A stretch of 64,000 nucleotides of DNA from Thalassorhabdomicrobium marinisediminis (GTDB lineage Bacteria > Pseudomonadota > Alphaproteobacteria > Rhodobacterales > Rhodobacteraceae). The translations under genes were made by a program, and so were the position numbers. Positions 37,388-44,912 of this stretch are shown here, in pieces. The stretch lies in the NCBI RefSeq assembly GCF_003072065.1, contig NZ_QCYG01000004.1, forward strand, positions 62,001 to 126,000. The letters are read 5' to 3'. Each line of letters starts with the position of its first letter. Position 1 is the stretch's first letter. The notes below the pieces were generated by a model. That model did no database searches. It saw only the letters and a program-made list of their open reading frames with translations, and had not been told where the DNA came from.

Positions 37388-38674
37388 CTACTTCACCACA
37401 CGCAACTGCTGGCGCGGCGGCGCCTTGCCGCTGCGCAGCGCGTCATAGGGATCGTGGGGGTCCAGCATCATATCGACCACCTGCCGCAAAAGCTGCCGCC
37501 GCCCCCGTGCCGAGTAGAAACCGCCCGGCACTTGCGAAGTTTCCAGCAGGTAGCGGCGGTAATCCTTGAACGCGCGGTTGTCGGGCCGCGTGGGCTGGGC
37601 GAAGAAGGTCTCGACCGGCAGGTCCGAGACGAATTCGGGCTTGGAATAGACCGCATCGCCAAAGACCTTCAGCGGGATGCCCCTGTGCAGCACCTGTTGA
37701 CCGGCGGTGGAATTGACCGTGACGGCGGTGCGCGCGTGATCCAGCAGTGCGGCCAGCTTGCCCCCGCGCACGTAATGCACCCGGTCGAACACGCCCTGTT
37801 GCGTGGCCACGCGCCGGATGATCTGCCGCAGCGGACTGCGCCCGTTTTCCAGCGGGTGCGCCTTGAAGACAAGGTGGTGGTGTTTGGGGGCGCCCCGCGC
37901 GAAGCCTTCGATCACCTCGGTCAGAAACTCTTCCATGCGGGTGAAGGGGGAATGCATCTGGAAGCTGGAATCGTGCTCCAGCTGCAGCAGGGCGATATGA
38001 TAGGGAAAGCCGCCCGTCTTGATGCGTCGCGTCGCAAGGATCCGGTCCACAGCGATATAGGGCATGAGCAACAGGCGCCGCGTATAAAGCGCCGCTTCGG
38101 CCAGAACGGACAGCTCGCGGTGGGTCTCGAACCCGCGATACTCGCCGTTCCGGAACAGCACGAACCAGTGATAGAGCGCGCCATAGAACACGTGGTGGCG
38201 CATGTCGCCCCAATGGGCCGGCGCTTCGGGCACGTCGAGGTCGGTCTGCGCCAGTGCCGTGCGCATGTCTTCGACGCTGGTGCGCATCAGCTTGGAATGC
38301 CCGTTCGCGCCGTCGCGTTCATAGGTGACCCAAAAGGGCCGCAGATACCCTTCTTCGAACACATGCACCGTGAGGCCAAGGGCCTTCGCGGCGTCGATAG
38401 CGTGGGCGTGGATCGGGCGGGTGTCGCCGTAAAGCACGATATCGGTGATGCCGTGCTCCGCCACAAGGCCGCGGAAGGTCGCCGGCCAGTCGTCCGGCGT
38501 TCCGCGATAGGGGATATAACCCGCGCCTCCGAACCAGAACGCCCTGTCGCCTGCGTTGAACCCCACGCGCTGCACCTTGGCCCCTGCCGCGCGCAGCATC
38601 TTGCCCAGCCGGTGGAAAAACGGCCCGTGCGGGCCCTGCAAAAATAGAAAGGATTTCGCGGTATGGTCTGTCAA
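37388..38674 (-). CDS. kpsS: Capsule polysaccharide Kdo-linker transferase KpsS
   Basis: 428 residues, one transferase unit. It begins with FLFLQGPHGPFFHRLGKML and includes YGDTRPIHAHAI, EEGYLRPFWVTYE and FKAHPLENG, the KpsS pattern. KpsS adds the first Kdo to the phosphatidylglycerol anchor, and KpsC extends the linker. It is the first gene of the minus-strand capsule block; 173 bp separate it from the Wza-like gene, enough for a second promoter. It is divergent from ribE. Confidence 0.93.
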   Translation of the reverse strand: MTDHTAKSFLFLQGPHGPFFHRLGKMLRAAGAKVQRVGFNAGDRAFWFGGAGYIPYRGTPDDWPATFRGLVAEHGITDIVLYGDTRPIHAHAIDAAKALGLTVHVFEEGYLRPFWVTYERDGANGHSKLMRTSVEDMRTALAQTDLDVPEAPAHWGDMRHHVFYGALYHWFVLFRNGEYRGFETHRELSVLAEAALYTRRLLLMPYIAVDRILATRRIKTGGFPYHIALLQLEHDSSFQMHSPFTRMEEFLTEVIEGFARGAPKHHHLVFKAHPLENGRSPLRQIIRRVATQQGVFDRVHYVRGGKLAALLDHARTAVTVNSTAGQQVLHRGIPLKVFGDAVYSKPEFVSDLPVETFFAQPTRPDNRAFKDYRRYLLETSQVPGGFYSARGRRQLLRQVVDMMLDPHDPYDALRSGKAPPRQQLRVVK

Positions 38675-38853
38675 AACACGTCCGTTCCCTTGATCCTGCG
38701 CCTGCGAAACAGCTCAGGCTTCACGCCCGTATAGCCCCTTCAGGCGGCAAAAATATGACGCGGATCGCAGGGTCTTGCCACCTAGTCAGCTTGCCCCAGC
38801 CGGATCAAGGGGCTAGGGCGTAGGAAACCAGAGTTTCCGAAAGGAGAATTGCC

Positions 38854-39450
38854 ATGTTCACGGGTATCGTCACCGACGTCGGTGAAATCCTTGCACTTGA
38901 CCATCGCGGCGACCTGCGGGCGCGCATCGGCACCAGCTACGATATCTCGGGCATCGAGATTGGCGCCTCGATCGCGTCTGACGGTGTCTGTCTGACCGTG
39001 GTCGACAAGGGCACTGATCCGCAGGGCTGGTATGACGTGGACATTTCCGCCGAAACCGTCAGTCTGACCAACCTTGGCGGCTGGACCGTGGGCAGTCGTG
39101 TCAATCTGGAACGGCCGCTGAAGGTCGGGGATGAGCTGGGCGGGCACATCGTCTCGGGCCATGTGGATGGTGTCGCGCGGATCGTCGCCATGGAAGACGA
39201 AGGCGACAGCACGCGGGTGACGCTTGAGGCGCCCGCCGATCTGGCCCGCTTCATTGCCCCCAAGGGCTCGGTCGCGCTCAACGGCACTTCCTTGACGGTG
39301 AACGAGGTGGACGGCCCCCGCTTCGGCATCAACTTCATCCCCCACACCAAGGCCGTGACCACGTGGGGCGCGGCGCAGGTGGGGGATCTGGTCAACCTCG
39401 AGGTGGACACCATGGCGCGCTACGTCGCCCGCCTGCAGGACGCATCATGA
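38854..39450 (+). CDS. ribE: Riboflavin synthase alpha subunit
   Basis: 198 residues. Two lumazine-binding beta-barrel repeats (about 1-95 and 97-190); MFTGIVTDVGEI is the invariant start, and SDGVCLTVVD and GSVALNGTSLTVNEVD mark the equivalent sites in each half. It dismutates two lumazine molecules into riboflavin. AAAGGAGAATTGCC precedes the ATG. It overlaps the next small gene by 4 bp. No FMN riboswitch is visible in the 180 bp upstream. Confidence 0.97.
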   Translation: MFTGIVTDVGEILALDHRGDLRARIGTSYDISGIEIGASIASDGVCLTVVDKGTDPQGWYDVDISAETVSLTNLGGWTVGSRVNLERPLKVGDELGGHIVSGHVDGVARIVAMEDEGDSTRVTLEAPADLARFIAPKGSVALNGTSLTVNEVDGPRFGINFIPHTKAVTTWGAAQVGDLVNLEVDTMARYVARLQDAS

Positions 39451-39677
39451 GCGCGGACGGCGAAGAGGTCGTCGCAACGCTTGAGGATGACACCGGTGCT
39501 TACTGCGTCGATATCATCAAACAGGCTGACGGGCGGTTTACCTACGTAGAATACGCCCGCAACGCGGACGACGAAGACGCATGGCACCCGCGTGAGGATG
39601 CGACCGCTGCAACCTATCCCAGCGAATTCGCCGCCTATACCGCCGCCATGCGCGATGTGGCCTGGCTGGGCGACTGA
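39447..39677 (+). CDS. Small acidic protein within the rib operon
   Basis: 76 residues, starting MSADGEEVVATLEDDTGAYC, acidic, with one cysteine and aromatic-rich YVEYARNADDEDAWHP. No signal peptide or membrane helix. Its ATG overlaps the ribE stop (ATGA) and it is 90 bp before ribBA, so it is translated with ribE. I do not recognise a family. Confidence 0.7.
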   Translation: MSADGEEVVATLEDDTGAYCVDIIKQADGRFTYVEYARNADDEDAWHPREDATAATYPSEFAAYTAAMRDVAWLGD

Positions 39678-39767
39678 CGCGGCGGCGCTGCGGGCCGCCC
39701 CGCGTCGCGCACCCTTTCCAATCAGGCCGCAAAGGGCTATCCCCGCCCCAAAGCGCAGAGGATTCCC

Positions 39768-40898
39768 ATGACCGAGATGTTCGAAAACCCCGGCCCCGTC
39801 GAAGCAGACTGGAAAGACGCGATTTCCAGCGTTGAGGACATCATCGACGATGCCCGCAATGGCCGGATGTTCATCCTTGTCGATCATGAGGACCGCGAGA
39901 ACGAGGGCGATCTGGTGATCCCCGCGCAAATGGCCACGCCCGATGCGATCAACTTCATGGCGACCCACGGGCGCGGGTTGATCTGTCTGGCCCTGCCGGC
40001 GGACCGGCTTGATGCGCTCGGCCTTACGTTGATGTCCACGCACAATTCCAGCCGTCATGAGACTGCCTTCACCGTCTCGATCGAGGCCCGCGAAGGGGTC
40101 ACCACAGGCATCTCGGCCGCCGACCGGGCGCGCACCGTTTCGGTCGCTATCGACCCCACCAAGGGCGCGCAGGACATCGCCACGCCGGGCCATGTGTTCC
40201 CGTTGCGGGCGCGGGCCGGGGGCGTGCTGGTGCGGGCGGGCCATACGGAAGCAGCTGTCGATATCTCGCGGCTTGCCGGGCTCAACCCCTCGGGCGTGAT
40301 TTGCGAGATCATGAAGGACGACGGGGAAATGGCGCGCCTGCCGGACCTCGTGGCCTTCGCGCAGTTGCATAACCTCAAGATCGGCACAATTTCGGACCTG
40401 ATCGCCTATCGCCGCCGCCATGACAATCTGGTGCGCGTCCAGCAGGAAGACACGATCACCTCGGAGTTCGGCGGCGAGTGGCAGATGAAAATCTACGCCG
40501 ACGAGACCCACGGCGACGAACATATCGTGCTGATCAAGGGCGATATCTCGGGCGATGAACCGGTGCTGGTGCGCATGCATTCCATGGACCCGATGCTTGA
40601 TGTGGTGGGCGTCGGTCCCAAGGGGCGCACAAACGAATTCGGCGATGCCATGTTGCGCGTCGCGGAAGAGGGGCGCGGTGTGGTCGTGCTGTTGCGCGAC
40701 ACCTCGATGAAGATGATCGCGCAGGACGAAGTCTCGCCCCAGACGCTGCGGCAATACGGGCTTGGCGCGCAGATCCTCAGCTCGCTCGGCCTGCACGAGA
40801 TCGAACTGCTTTCCAATTCCCCGCAACCCCGGATCGTCGGACTTGAGGCTTATGGCCTCGAGATCACCGGCACCCGCAAAATTTCGGAGCTTGGCTGA
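39768..40898 (+). CDS. ribBA: 3,4-dihydroxy-2-butanone-4-phosphate synthase with degenerate GTP cyclohydrolase II domain
   Basis: 376 residues. The RibB domain (about 25-225) is intact: [22 protein letters not shown], and [20 protein letters not shown]. The C-terminal part (about 230-376) has the RibA fold outline ([14 protein letters not shown] near 328), but the zinc region where RibA has three cysteines reads [16 protein letters not shown] with no cysteine. The GTP substrate motif is also missing. This matches the RibBX-type variant described in Proteobacteria, in which only the butanone-phosphate activity remains. It is next to ribH (1-bp overlap). Confidence 0.92.
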   Translation: MTEMFENPGPVEADWKDAISSVEDIIDDARNGRMFILVDHEDRENEGDLVIPAQMATPDAINFMATHGRGLICLALPADRLDALGLTLMSTHNSSRHETAFTVSIEAREGVTTGISAADRARTVSVAIDPTKGAQDIATPGHVFPLRARAGGVLVRAGHTEAAVDISRLAGLNPSGVICEIMKDDGEMARLPDLVAFAQLHNLKIGTISDLIAYRRRHDNLVRVQQEDTITSEFGGEWQMKIYADETHGDEHIVLIKGDISGDEPVLVRMHSMDPMLDVVGVGPKGRTNEFGDAMLRVAEEGRGVVVLLRDTSMKMIAQDEVSPQTLRQYGLGAQILSSLGLHEIELLSNSPQPRIVGLEAYGLEITGTRKISELG

Positions 40899-41437
40899 TG
40901 GCTGGCACCTCGCACTACATCCTGCCCCGTCCCGACTTCGACGAGGCCCCGAAGCTGCTGATCGTGATCTCGCCCTATTACAAGGACATCGCGGATAACC
41001 TGCTGTCCGGGGCCCGGGCCGAGATCGAAGCCGCCGGTGGCCAGCACGAGACCATCGAGGTGCCCGGCGCGCTGGAAATCCCCACCGCCATCGGCATCGC
41101 CGAGCGGATGAGCAATTTTGACGGCTACGTCGCGCTGGGCTGCGTGATCCGCGGTGAGACGACGCATTACGAAACCGTCTGCAACGACAGCTCGCGCGCG
41201 CTGCAGCTTCTGGGGCTTCAGGGGCTGTGCATCGGCAACGGCATCCTGACCGTGGAGACGCAAAAACAGGCCGAAGTGCGCGCCGATCCGGCGGACCAGA
41301 ACAAAGGTGGCGGAGCGGCCGCTGCGGCCTTGCACCTGATCGCGCTGAGCCGTAAGTGGGGCCGCTCAAAGCAGGGAGTCGGCTTCGCGCATGACATCCT
41401 GATGGCTGGCAACACGGATGGCACACCCACAGCATGA
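40898..41437 (+). CDS. ribH: 6,7-dimethyl-8-ribityllumazine synthase
   Basis: 179 residues. It condenses the RibD/phosphatase product with dihydroxybutanone phosphate from RibB. LGCVIRGETTHYETVCNDSS carries the catalytic histidine, and GNGILTVETQKQAEVRAD is the second active-site loop. It forms pentamers or 60-mers in the cytosol. It overlaps ribBA by one base and nusB by 4 bp, the usual ribH-nusB coupling. Confidence 0.97.
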   Translation: MAGTSHYILPRPDFDEAPKLLIVISPYYKDIADNLLSGARAEIEAAGGQHETIEVPGALEIPTAIGIAERMSNFDGYVALGCVIRGETTHYETVCNDSSRALQLLGLQGLCIGNGILTVETQKQAEVRADPADQNKGGGAAAAALHLIALSRKWGRSKQGVGFAHDILMAGNTDGTPTA

Positions 41438-41916
41438 CGCAAGCACACTCGAACCTTTCCGGCAACCAACGGCGCAAGATGCGCTCGGCCTCGCGGCTTT
41501 ACGCGGTGCAGGCGCTGTTCCAGATGGAGCATTCCAGCCAGACCATCGAAGCGGTCACGCAGGAATTCCTGCACTACCGGTTTGGCGAAACCTATGAGGG
41601 CGAAGAGATGCTCGATGGGGACATCGGCCATTTCAAGATGCTGGTGGAAAAGGCTGTCGAGCAACAGGCGAAGATCGACCAGATGACCGACCGCGCCCTT
41701 GTGGCGCGCTGGCCGCTGGGCCGGATCGACCCGACCTTGCGCGCGCTGTTCCGCGCGGCCGGGGTCGAACTGATCGGCAAGGACACGCCGCCCAAGGTCG
41801 CCATCACCGAATATGTCGATGTGGCGAAAGCCTTTTTCGACGGCGGGGATGAACCGAAGTTCGTCAACGCGGTGCTGGATCACATGGCCCGCGAAGCCCG
41901 ACCGGAGGCCTTTTGA
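41434..41916 (+). CDS. nusB: Transcription antitermination factor NusB
   Basis: 160 residues, all-helical. It binds boxA RNA with NusE (S10) for rRNA antitermination. Family features are SASRLYAVQALFQMEHS, LVARWPLGRIDPTLRALFRAAG and the C-terminal EYVDVAKAFFDGGDEPKFVNAV. It ends the rib operon. A 15-bp palindrome (CTGTCC-CTT-GGACAG) begins 14 bp after the stop. Confidence 0.97.
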   Translation: MTQAHSNLSGNQRRKMRSASRLYAVQALFQMEHSSQTIEAVTQEFLHYRFGETYEGEEMLDGDIGHFKMLVEKAVEQQAKIDQMTDRALVARWPLGRIDPTLRALFRAAGVELIGKDTPPKVAITEYVDVAKAFFDGGDEPKFVNAVLDHMAREARPEAF

Positions 41917-41930
41917 GGGTCAGCGGCAAT

Positions 41931-41975
41931 CTGTCCCTTGGACAGGGGGGGCTTGGCACCTACCTATAGTATAGG
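41931..41975. promoter_or_regulatory. Two palindromes between nusB and the next gene
   Basis: CTGTCC-CTT-GGACAG (41931-41945) resembles the CTGTCC-TAAA-GGACAG palindrome upstream of the XRE gene (13061-13076). CCTATA-G-TATAGG (41963-41975) overlaps the AGGAGG ribosome site of the downstream gene, so a protein bound there, or a small RNA hairpin, could control its expression. Confidence 0.45.
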
Positions 41976-41986
41976 AGGCTGCCCCA

Positions 41987-42313
41987 ATGGATATGAACAA
42001 GACCCCCGATCTGATCAAACTCTACATCAAAAGCTGCGCCATCGGCTTCGCCCTTTCGGTCGTATTCGTGGCCCTGCTGATCGGGTTTGACGTCATGGGT
42101 CTGCGACACCTTGTGTTGCACTCCAGCATGGGGATCCTGCCGCTGGTGATGATCTGGTTCTTCAACGGGATTGTGTTTGCCGGCGTCCAGTTCGCTTATG
42201 CCATCATGAGCATGGCCGACGACGATGACGACGACTCCGGCGGGGGGCATATGGCGCCAGTCTATCTGGCGGAACCGGTGCCCGTACGGGTCGATCGCAA
42301 GCCACGCCGGTAA
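41987..42313 (+). CDS. Small two-helix membrane protein
   Basis: 108 residues. Two membrane helices (about 18-36 and 48-70), then an acidic run MADDDDDDSGG and a basic C-terminus. A strong AGGAGG ribosome site lies inside the palindrome described upstream. I do not recognise a family. It sits between nusB and a structured RNA candidate. Confidence 0.75.
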   Translation: MDMNKTPDLIKLYIKSCAIGFALSVVFVALLIGFDVMGLRHLVLHSSMGILPLVMIWFFNGIVFAGVQFAYAIMSMADDDDDDSGGGHMAPVYLAEPVPVRVDRKPRR

Positions 42314-42339
42314 GGCGTTTCACATTCAAGAAATAAGGT

Positions 42340-42501
42340 GGCGGGCCCCGCAGCAACCGTAGGGATCTAATTCCCGAGGACCTGTATGTACAGGTGGGCG
42401 CCGGATAACGAAGCCAGGGCTAAGACAGAGCCAGCTCCCTCGGATTTGCTTAAGGCCACTGGAATGTTGTCCCGTGTATACGAGAAGAGCAGAAGCCCGC
42501 C
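42340..42501 (+). ncRNA. Structured RNA candidate, possibly 6S RNA
   Basis: A 326-bp gap without a gene holds a 162-nt stretch closed by GGCGGGC (42340-42346) and GCCCGCC (42495-42501). Inside are GGGA-TCTAAT-TCCC (42362-42375), ACCTGT-ATGT-ACAGGT (42380-42395) and pairs such as GAAGC/GCTT around GGCTAAGACAGAGCC. Base composition is lower in GC than its flanks. Length and the overall closed-rod outline suit 6S RNA (ssrS), but I cannot confirm it; tmRNA, SRP RNA and the FMN riboswitch do not fit. Confidence 0.5.
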
Positions 42502-42613
42502 TCGACAACAGGTAGTGTGCCCCGTCGCCGGCGGCAAGGGGGGCAGGGCGGAGATTTCTGGCGCTGGATTTGGCTTCGCATCTTTAACGGAAAATTAACC
42601 ACTCTTGACGAAT

Positions 42614-42628
42614 GTTCCTGTAATGTTC
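42614..42628 (+). promoter_or_regulatory. LexA (SOS) box upstream of mmcB
   Basis: GTTC-CTGTAAT-GTTC, an exact match to the alphaproteobacterial LexA consensus GTTC-N7-GTTC. It lies between a TTGACG -35-like hexamer (42605-42610) and the start codon at 42640, where a repressor would block the promoter. Confidence 0.85.
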
Positions 42629-42639
42629 ATGTTCAGGGG

Positions 42640-43119
42640 ATGCCGAATGACCTGCCGCACGCCGACCTCACGACCCTGCAACCGGGGCAGCTTCTGGCGC
42701 GTGGGGTGTGCCGCCACCTGCGCGCGCTCGATTTCGTCTGCGTTGAGGAGCTTGTGCCCACCCGGGGGCTGCGCGTCGATGTCATGGCGCTTGGCCCGAA
42801 GGGGGAGGTCTGGATCATCGAATGCAAATCGTCGCGGGCGGATTTCCAGTCGGACCACAAATGGCAGGGCTATCTGGAATGGTCGGACCGATTTTTCTGG
42901 GCGGTCGACAGCGATTTCCCGACCGAATTGCTCCCCGAAGGGACCGGGCTGATCCTTGCTGACGCCTATGACGGCGAGATCGTGCGCATGGGGCCAGAGA
43001 CGAAATTGGCCGCCGCGCGGCGCAAGGTCATGGTGCAGAAGTTCGCCCGCCACGCGGCGATGCGCCTGCAAGCACTGCGGGATCCGACTCACCACCTGCG
43101 CAGCGGGTTGCTCACCTGA
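42640..43119 (+). CDS. mmcB: MmcB-family DNA repair protein
   Basis: 159 residues with a restriction-endonuclease-like core: ELVPTRGLRVDVMALG, then WIIECKSSRADFQSDHKW (the D...ExK catalytic triad) and YLEWSDRFFWAVDSDFP. In Caulobacter mmcB is an SOS gene needed for mitomycin C resistance. The ATG at 42640 follows TTCAGGGG; longer starts would overlap the LexA box. The consensus SOS box 12 bp before the start supports DNA-damage control here too. Confidence 0.93.
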   Translation: MPNDLPHADLTTLQPGQLLARGVCRHLRALDFVCVEELVPTRGLRVDVMALGPKGEVWIIECKSSRADFQSDHKWQGYLEWSDRFFWAVDSDFPTELLPEGTGLILADAYDGEIVRMGPETKLAAARRKVMVQKFARHAAMRLQALRDPTHHLRSGLLT

Positions 43120-43311
43120 TCTTTGACTGACCGGAACCGGCAGTCGCGGCGAATCAGGGGCTGGGCAGGGGGGTATCGTTCTAGTCGAGCCGCGCTGCAG
43201 AGGGCGGCATAGATGGGGGCTGAGCGAAGACCCCGCGGATACGACGGCCACGTTTTAACGAACGCTCGGTTTCAGGAGGCTGAGCTGTGGCGGCAAAGCA
43301 CCGCGCGGGAC

Positions 43312-43503
43312 CTAGCGGTCCGCAACAAGGCGGGCCGCCTTGGCCGCGGCGAGGATTTCCTCGGCGATCTCCTCGGCTTCTTCAGGGGCGAAATCCATCG
43401 GGATTTCGATGCCGTCGCCTTCGATGAACAGCCGCACCTGTCCCAGATCCGTCGGACCGATCTGCAAATTCGCCTCGATATCGCGTTCGGTGTTGATGCC
43501 CAT
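43312..43503 (-). CDS. Small acidic protein, DUF6324-like
   Basis: 63 residues, beginning MGINTERDIEANLQIGPTDL, with an acidic EEAEEIAEEILAAAKAARL helix at the C-terminus. It resembles small Rhodobacterales proteins annotated DUF6324; I am fairly but not fully sure. The start has CGGAAGGATCACACC upstream. Function unknown. It faces mmcB (convergent), with a 190-bp gap that shows no other gene. Confidence 0.75.
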   Translation of the reverse strand: MGINTERDIEANLQIGPTDLGQVRLFIEGDGIEIPMDFAPEEAEEIAEEILAAAKAARLVADR

Positions 43504-43644
43504 GGTGTGATCCTTCCGTGATCTTCGGAACCTGTACGAATTTGCTCGCGTCCCGATTTACCCCGCGCCCATTACCAATGGCAAGACCGTGGCAAGTCCG
43601 GGCAAAATTATCGAATTTGAGGGGGGCGCAGACGCGGAAGATGC

Positions 43645-43673
43645 TTGCAATCGCCCGCCACGCTCGCTACATC
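43645..43673 (+). promoter_or_regulatory. Probable promoter of tRNA-His
   Basis: TTGCAA (43645-43650), 17 bp, TACATC (43668-43673), with the tRNA beginning 10 bp later at 43683. Confidence 0.5.
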
Positions 43674-43682
43674 GCCCCTGTT

Positions 43683-43759
43683 GCCGCCTTAGCTCAGTTG
43701 GTTAGAGCACTGGTTTGTGGAACCAGGGGTCCCCCGTTCGAGCCGGGGAGGCGGTACCA
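43683..43759 (+). tRNA. tRNA-His (GTG), CCA encoded, without G-1
   Basis: 77 bases that fold into a full cloverleaf: acceptor GCCGCCT/AGGCGGT, D-arm TAGCTCAGTTGGTTAGAGCA, anticodon stem CTGGT/ACCAG with loop TTGTGGA (anticodon GTG), T-arm CCCCG-TTCGAGC-CGGGG, and an encoded CCA. The base before G1 is T, the discriminator is A73 and the end pair is G1-U72. It therefore lacks the otherwise universal extra G-1 and C73 of tRNA-His, as reported for a clade of alphaproteobacteria. Confidence 0.95.
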
Positions 43760-43788
43760 CCCTCCCCCCTTTCCTTAGCGCCCCGGCC

Positions 43789-44829
43789 ATGCGACGAAGC
43801 GCCATGACCGTTTTCGTCACATTGCTGATTTCTGCCGCCGGCGTTGCGGTCTTCATCCTGTTGCAACTGCCGCTGCCGTGGCTGCTCGGGCCCTTGGTGG
43901 GCTGCCTTGTCGCGGCACTTCTTGGGGTGCGGATGCAGGGGATGCCGCGCACGGGTCAGGTGATGCGCACCATTCTGGGCGTCGCGGTGGGCGCGACCAT
44001 CACGCCGGCCCTGTTCGCGCAACTGGACGTTCTGGCCCGCACGCTGGCGCTGGTGCCGCTCTTGGTGATCTGCGTGGGCGCGGTCGGCTATCCGCTGTTC
44101 CGGCGCGGCTTCGGCTTCGACCACCCGACTGCGTTTTATGCCGCGATGCCCGGCGGACTGCAGGACATGCTCTTGTTCGGGGAAGAGGCAGGCGGCGACG
44201 TGCGGGCGCTGTCGCTGATTCATGCCACGCGGGTTCTGATCGTCGTCATCGTGCTGCCCTTTGTCTTCGCCTTCTTCTATGGGGTTGAGCTCAATCAGCC
44301 GATCGGCGCGCCGCTGTCGTCGGTGCCGCCGGACCAATTGCTCTGGATGGCGGCTGCCGGATTGGCCGGCTGGCGGATCGCCTCGCGGATCGGCCTGTTC
44401 GGCGCCTCTATCCTCGGGCCGCTGTTCCTGACCGCGGCGCTGGCCTTGGGCGGCGTGATCGAACATCGCCCCCCGGCCGAGGCGATACAGGCGGCGCAGT
44501 TCTTCATCGGCTTCACCGTCGGGGTGAAATACGCGGGCATGACCTGGCGCGAGCTGCGCGTCGATGTGACCGCCGGCGCGGTGTTCACCGTGCTGGGCCT
44601 TGCGGTGGCGGCGGTTTTCGCGGCGGGGATCCTGGAACTGGGCTGGTTGCCCTTCACCGAGACGGTGCTGTCCTTCTCCCCGGGTGGCCAGGCCGAGATG
44701 GCCATCGTCGCGCTGGTGGCCGGGGCGGATGCGGCGGTCGTCGTGGCGCATCATTTGTTGCGGATCGTCGTGGTGATCATCGGCGCGCCATTGGTCGACC
44801 GGGCTTTGGGACGGCGCGCGCGGTGCTAG
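43789..44829 (+). CDS. AbrB-family membrane protein (PF05145, ammonia-monooxygenase-related)
   Basis: 346 residues, about ten membrane helices in two repeats; each repeat carries a PWLLGPLVG or FGASILGPLF-type loop and a following amphipathic stretch (TAFYAAMPGGLQDM, LSFSPGGQAEMAIV). This is the membrane 'AbrB duplication' family, unrelated to the Bacillus AbrB DNA-binding protein; in some genomes it is linked to regulation or export, but its function is unknown. Start at 43789 or 43804 (MTVF); neither has a strong ribosome site. It starts 30 bp after tRNA-His. Confidence 0.85.
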   Translation: MRRSAMTVFVTLLISAAGVAVFILLQLPLPWLLGPLVGCLVAALLGVRMQGMPRTGQVMRTILGVAVGATITPALFAQLDVLARTLALVPLLVICVGAVGYPLFRRGFGFDHPTAFYAAMPGGLQDMLLFGEEAGGDVRALSLIHATRVLIVVIVLPFVFAFFYGVELNQPIGAPLSSVPPDQLLWMAAAGLAGWRIASRIGLFGASILGPLFLTAALALGGVIEHRPPAEAIQAAQFFIGFTVGVKYAGMTWRELRVDVTAGAVFTVLGLAVAAVFAAGILELGWLPFTETVLSFSPGGQAEMAIVALVAGADAAVVVAHHLLRIVVVIIGAPLVDRALGRRARC

Positions 44830-44912
44830 CCGCCGCGATTTGGCCCCGACCGGGGGGTGACATGGCCCGGGCGCGGCCCTAAGAGCAAGGCCAGTCAGCC
44901 AAAGGATCCGTC

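Noticed and set aside
38700-38853. FMN riboswitch before ribE
   Set aside because: I looked for the conserved RFN core (GGGGCAGGGTGAAATTCCC and the ACCGGCGGT-like segments) and found none. The 42340-42501 RNA also lacks it and is downstream of the rib genes.
42340-42501. Two-piece tmRNA or SRP RNA as the identity of the RNA candidate
   Set aside because: No tag-peptide reading frame or CCA end for tmRNA, and no GGAAGCAGCC-type loop or length for SRP RNA.
43789-44829. AbrB transition-state regulator (DNA binding)
   Set aside because: The protein has about ten membrane helices; it belongs to the unrelated membrane family that shares the name.
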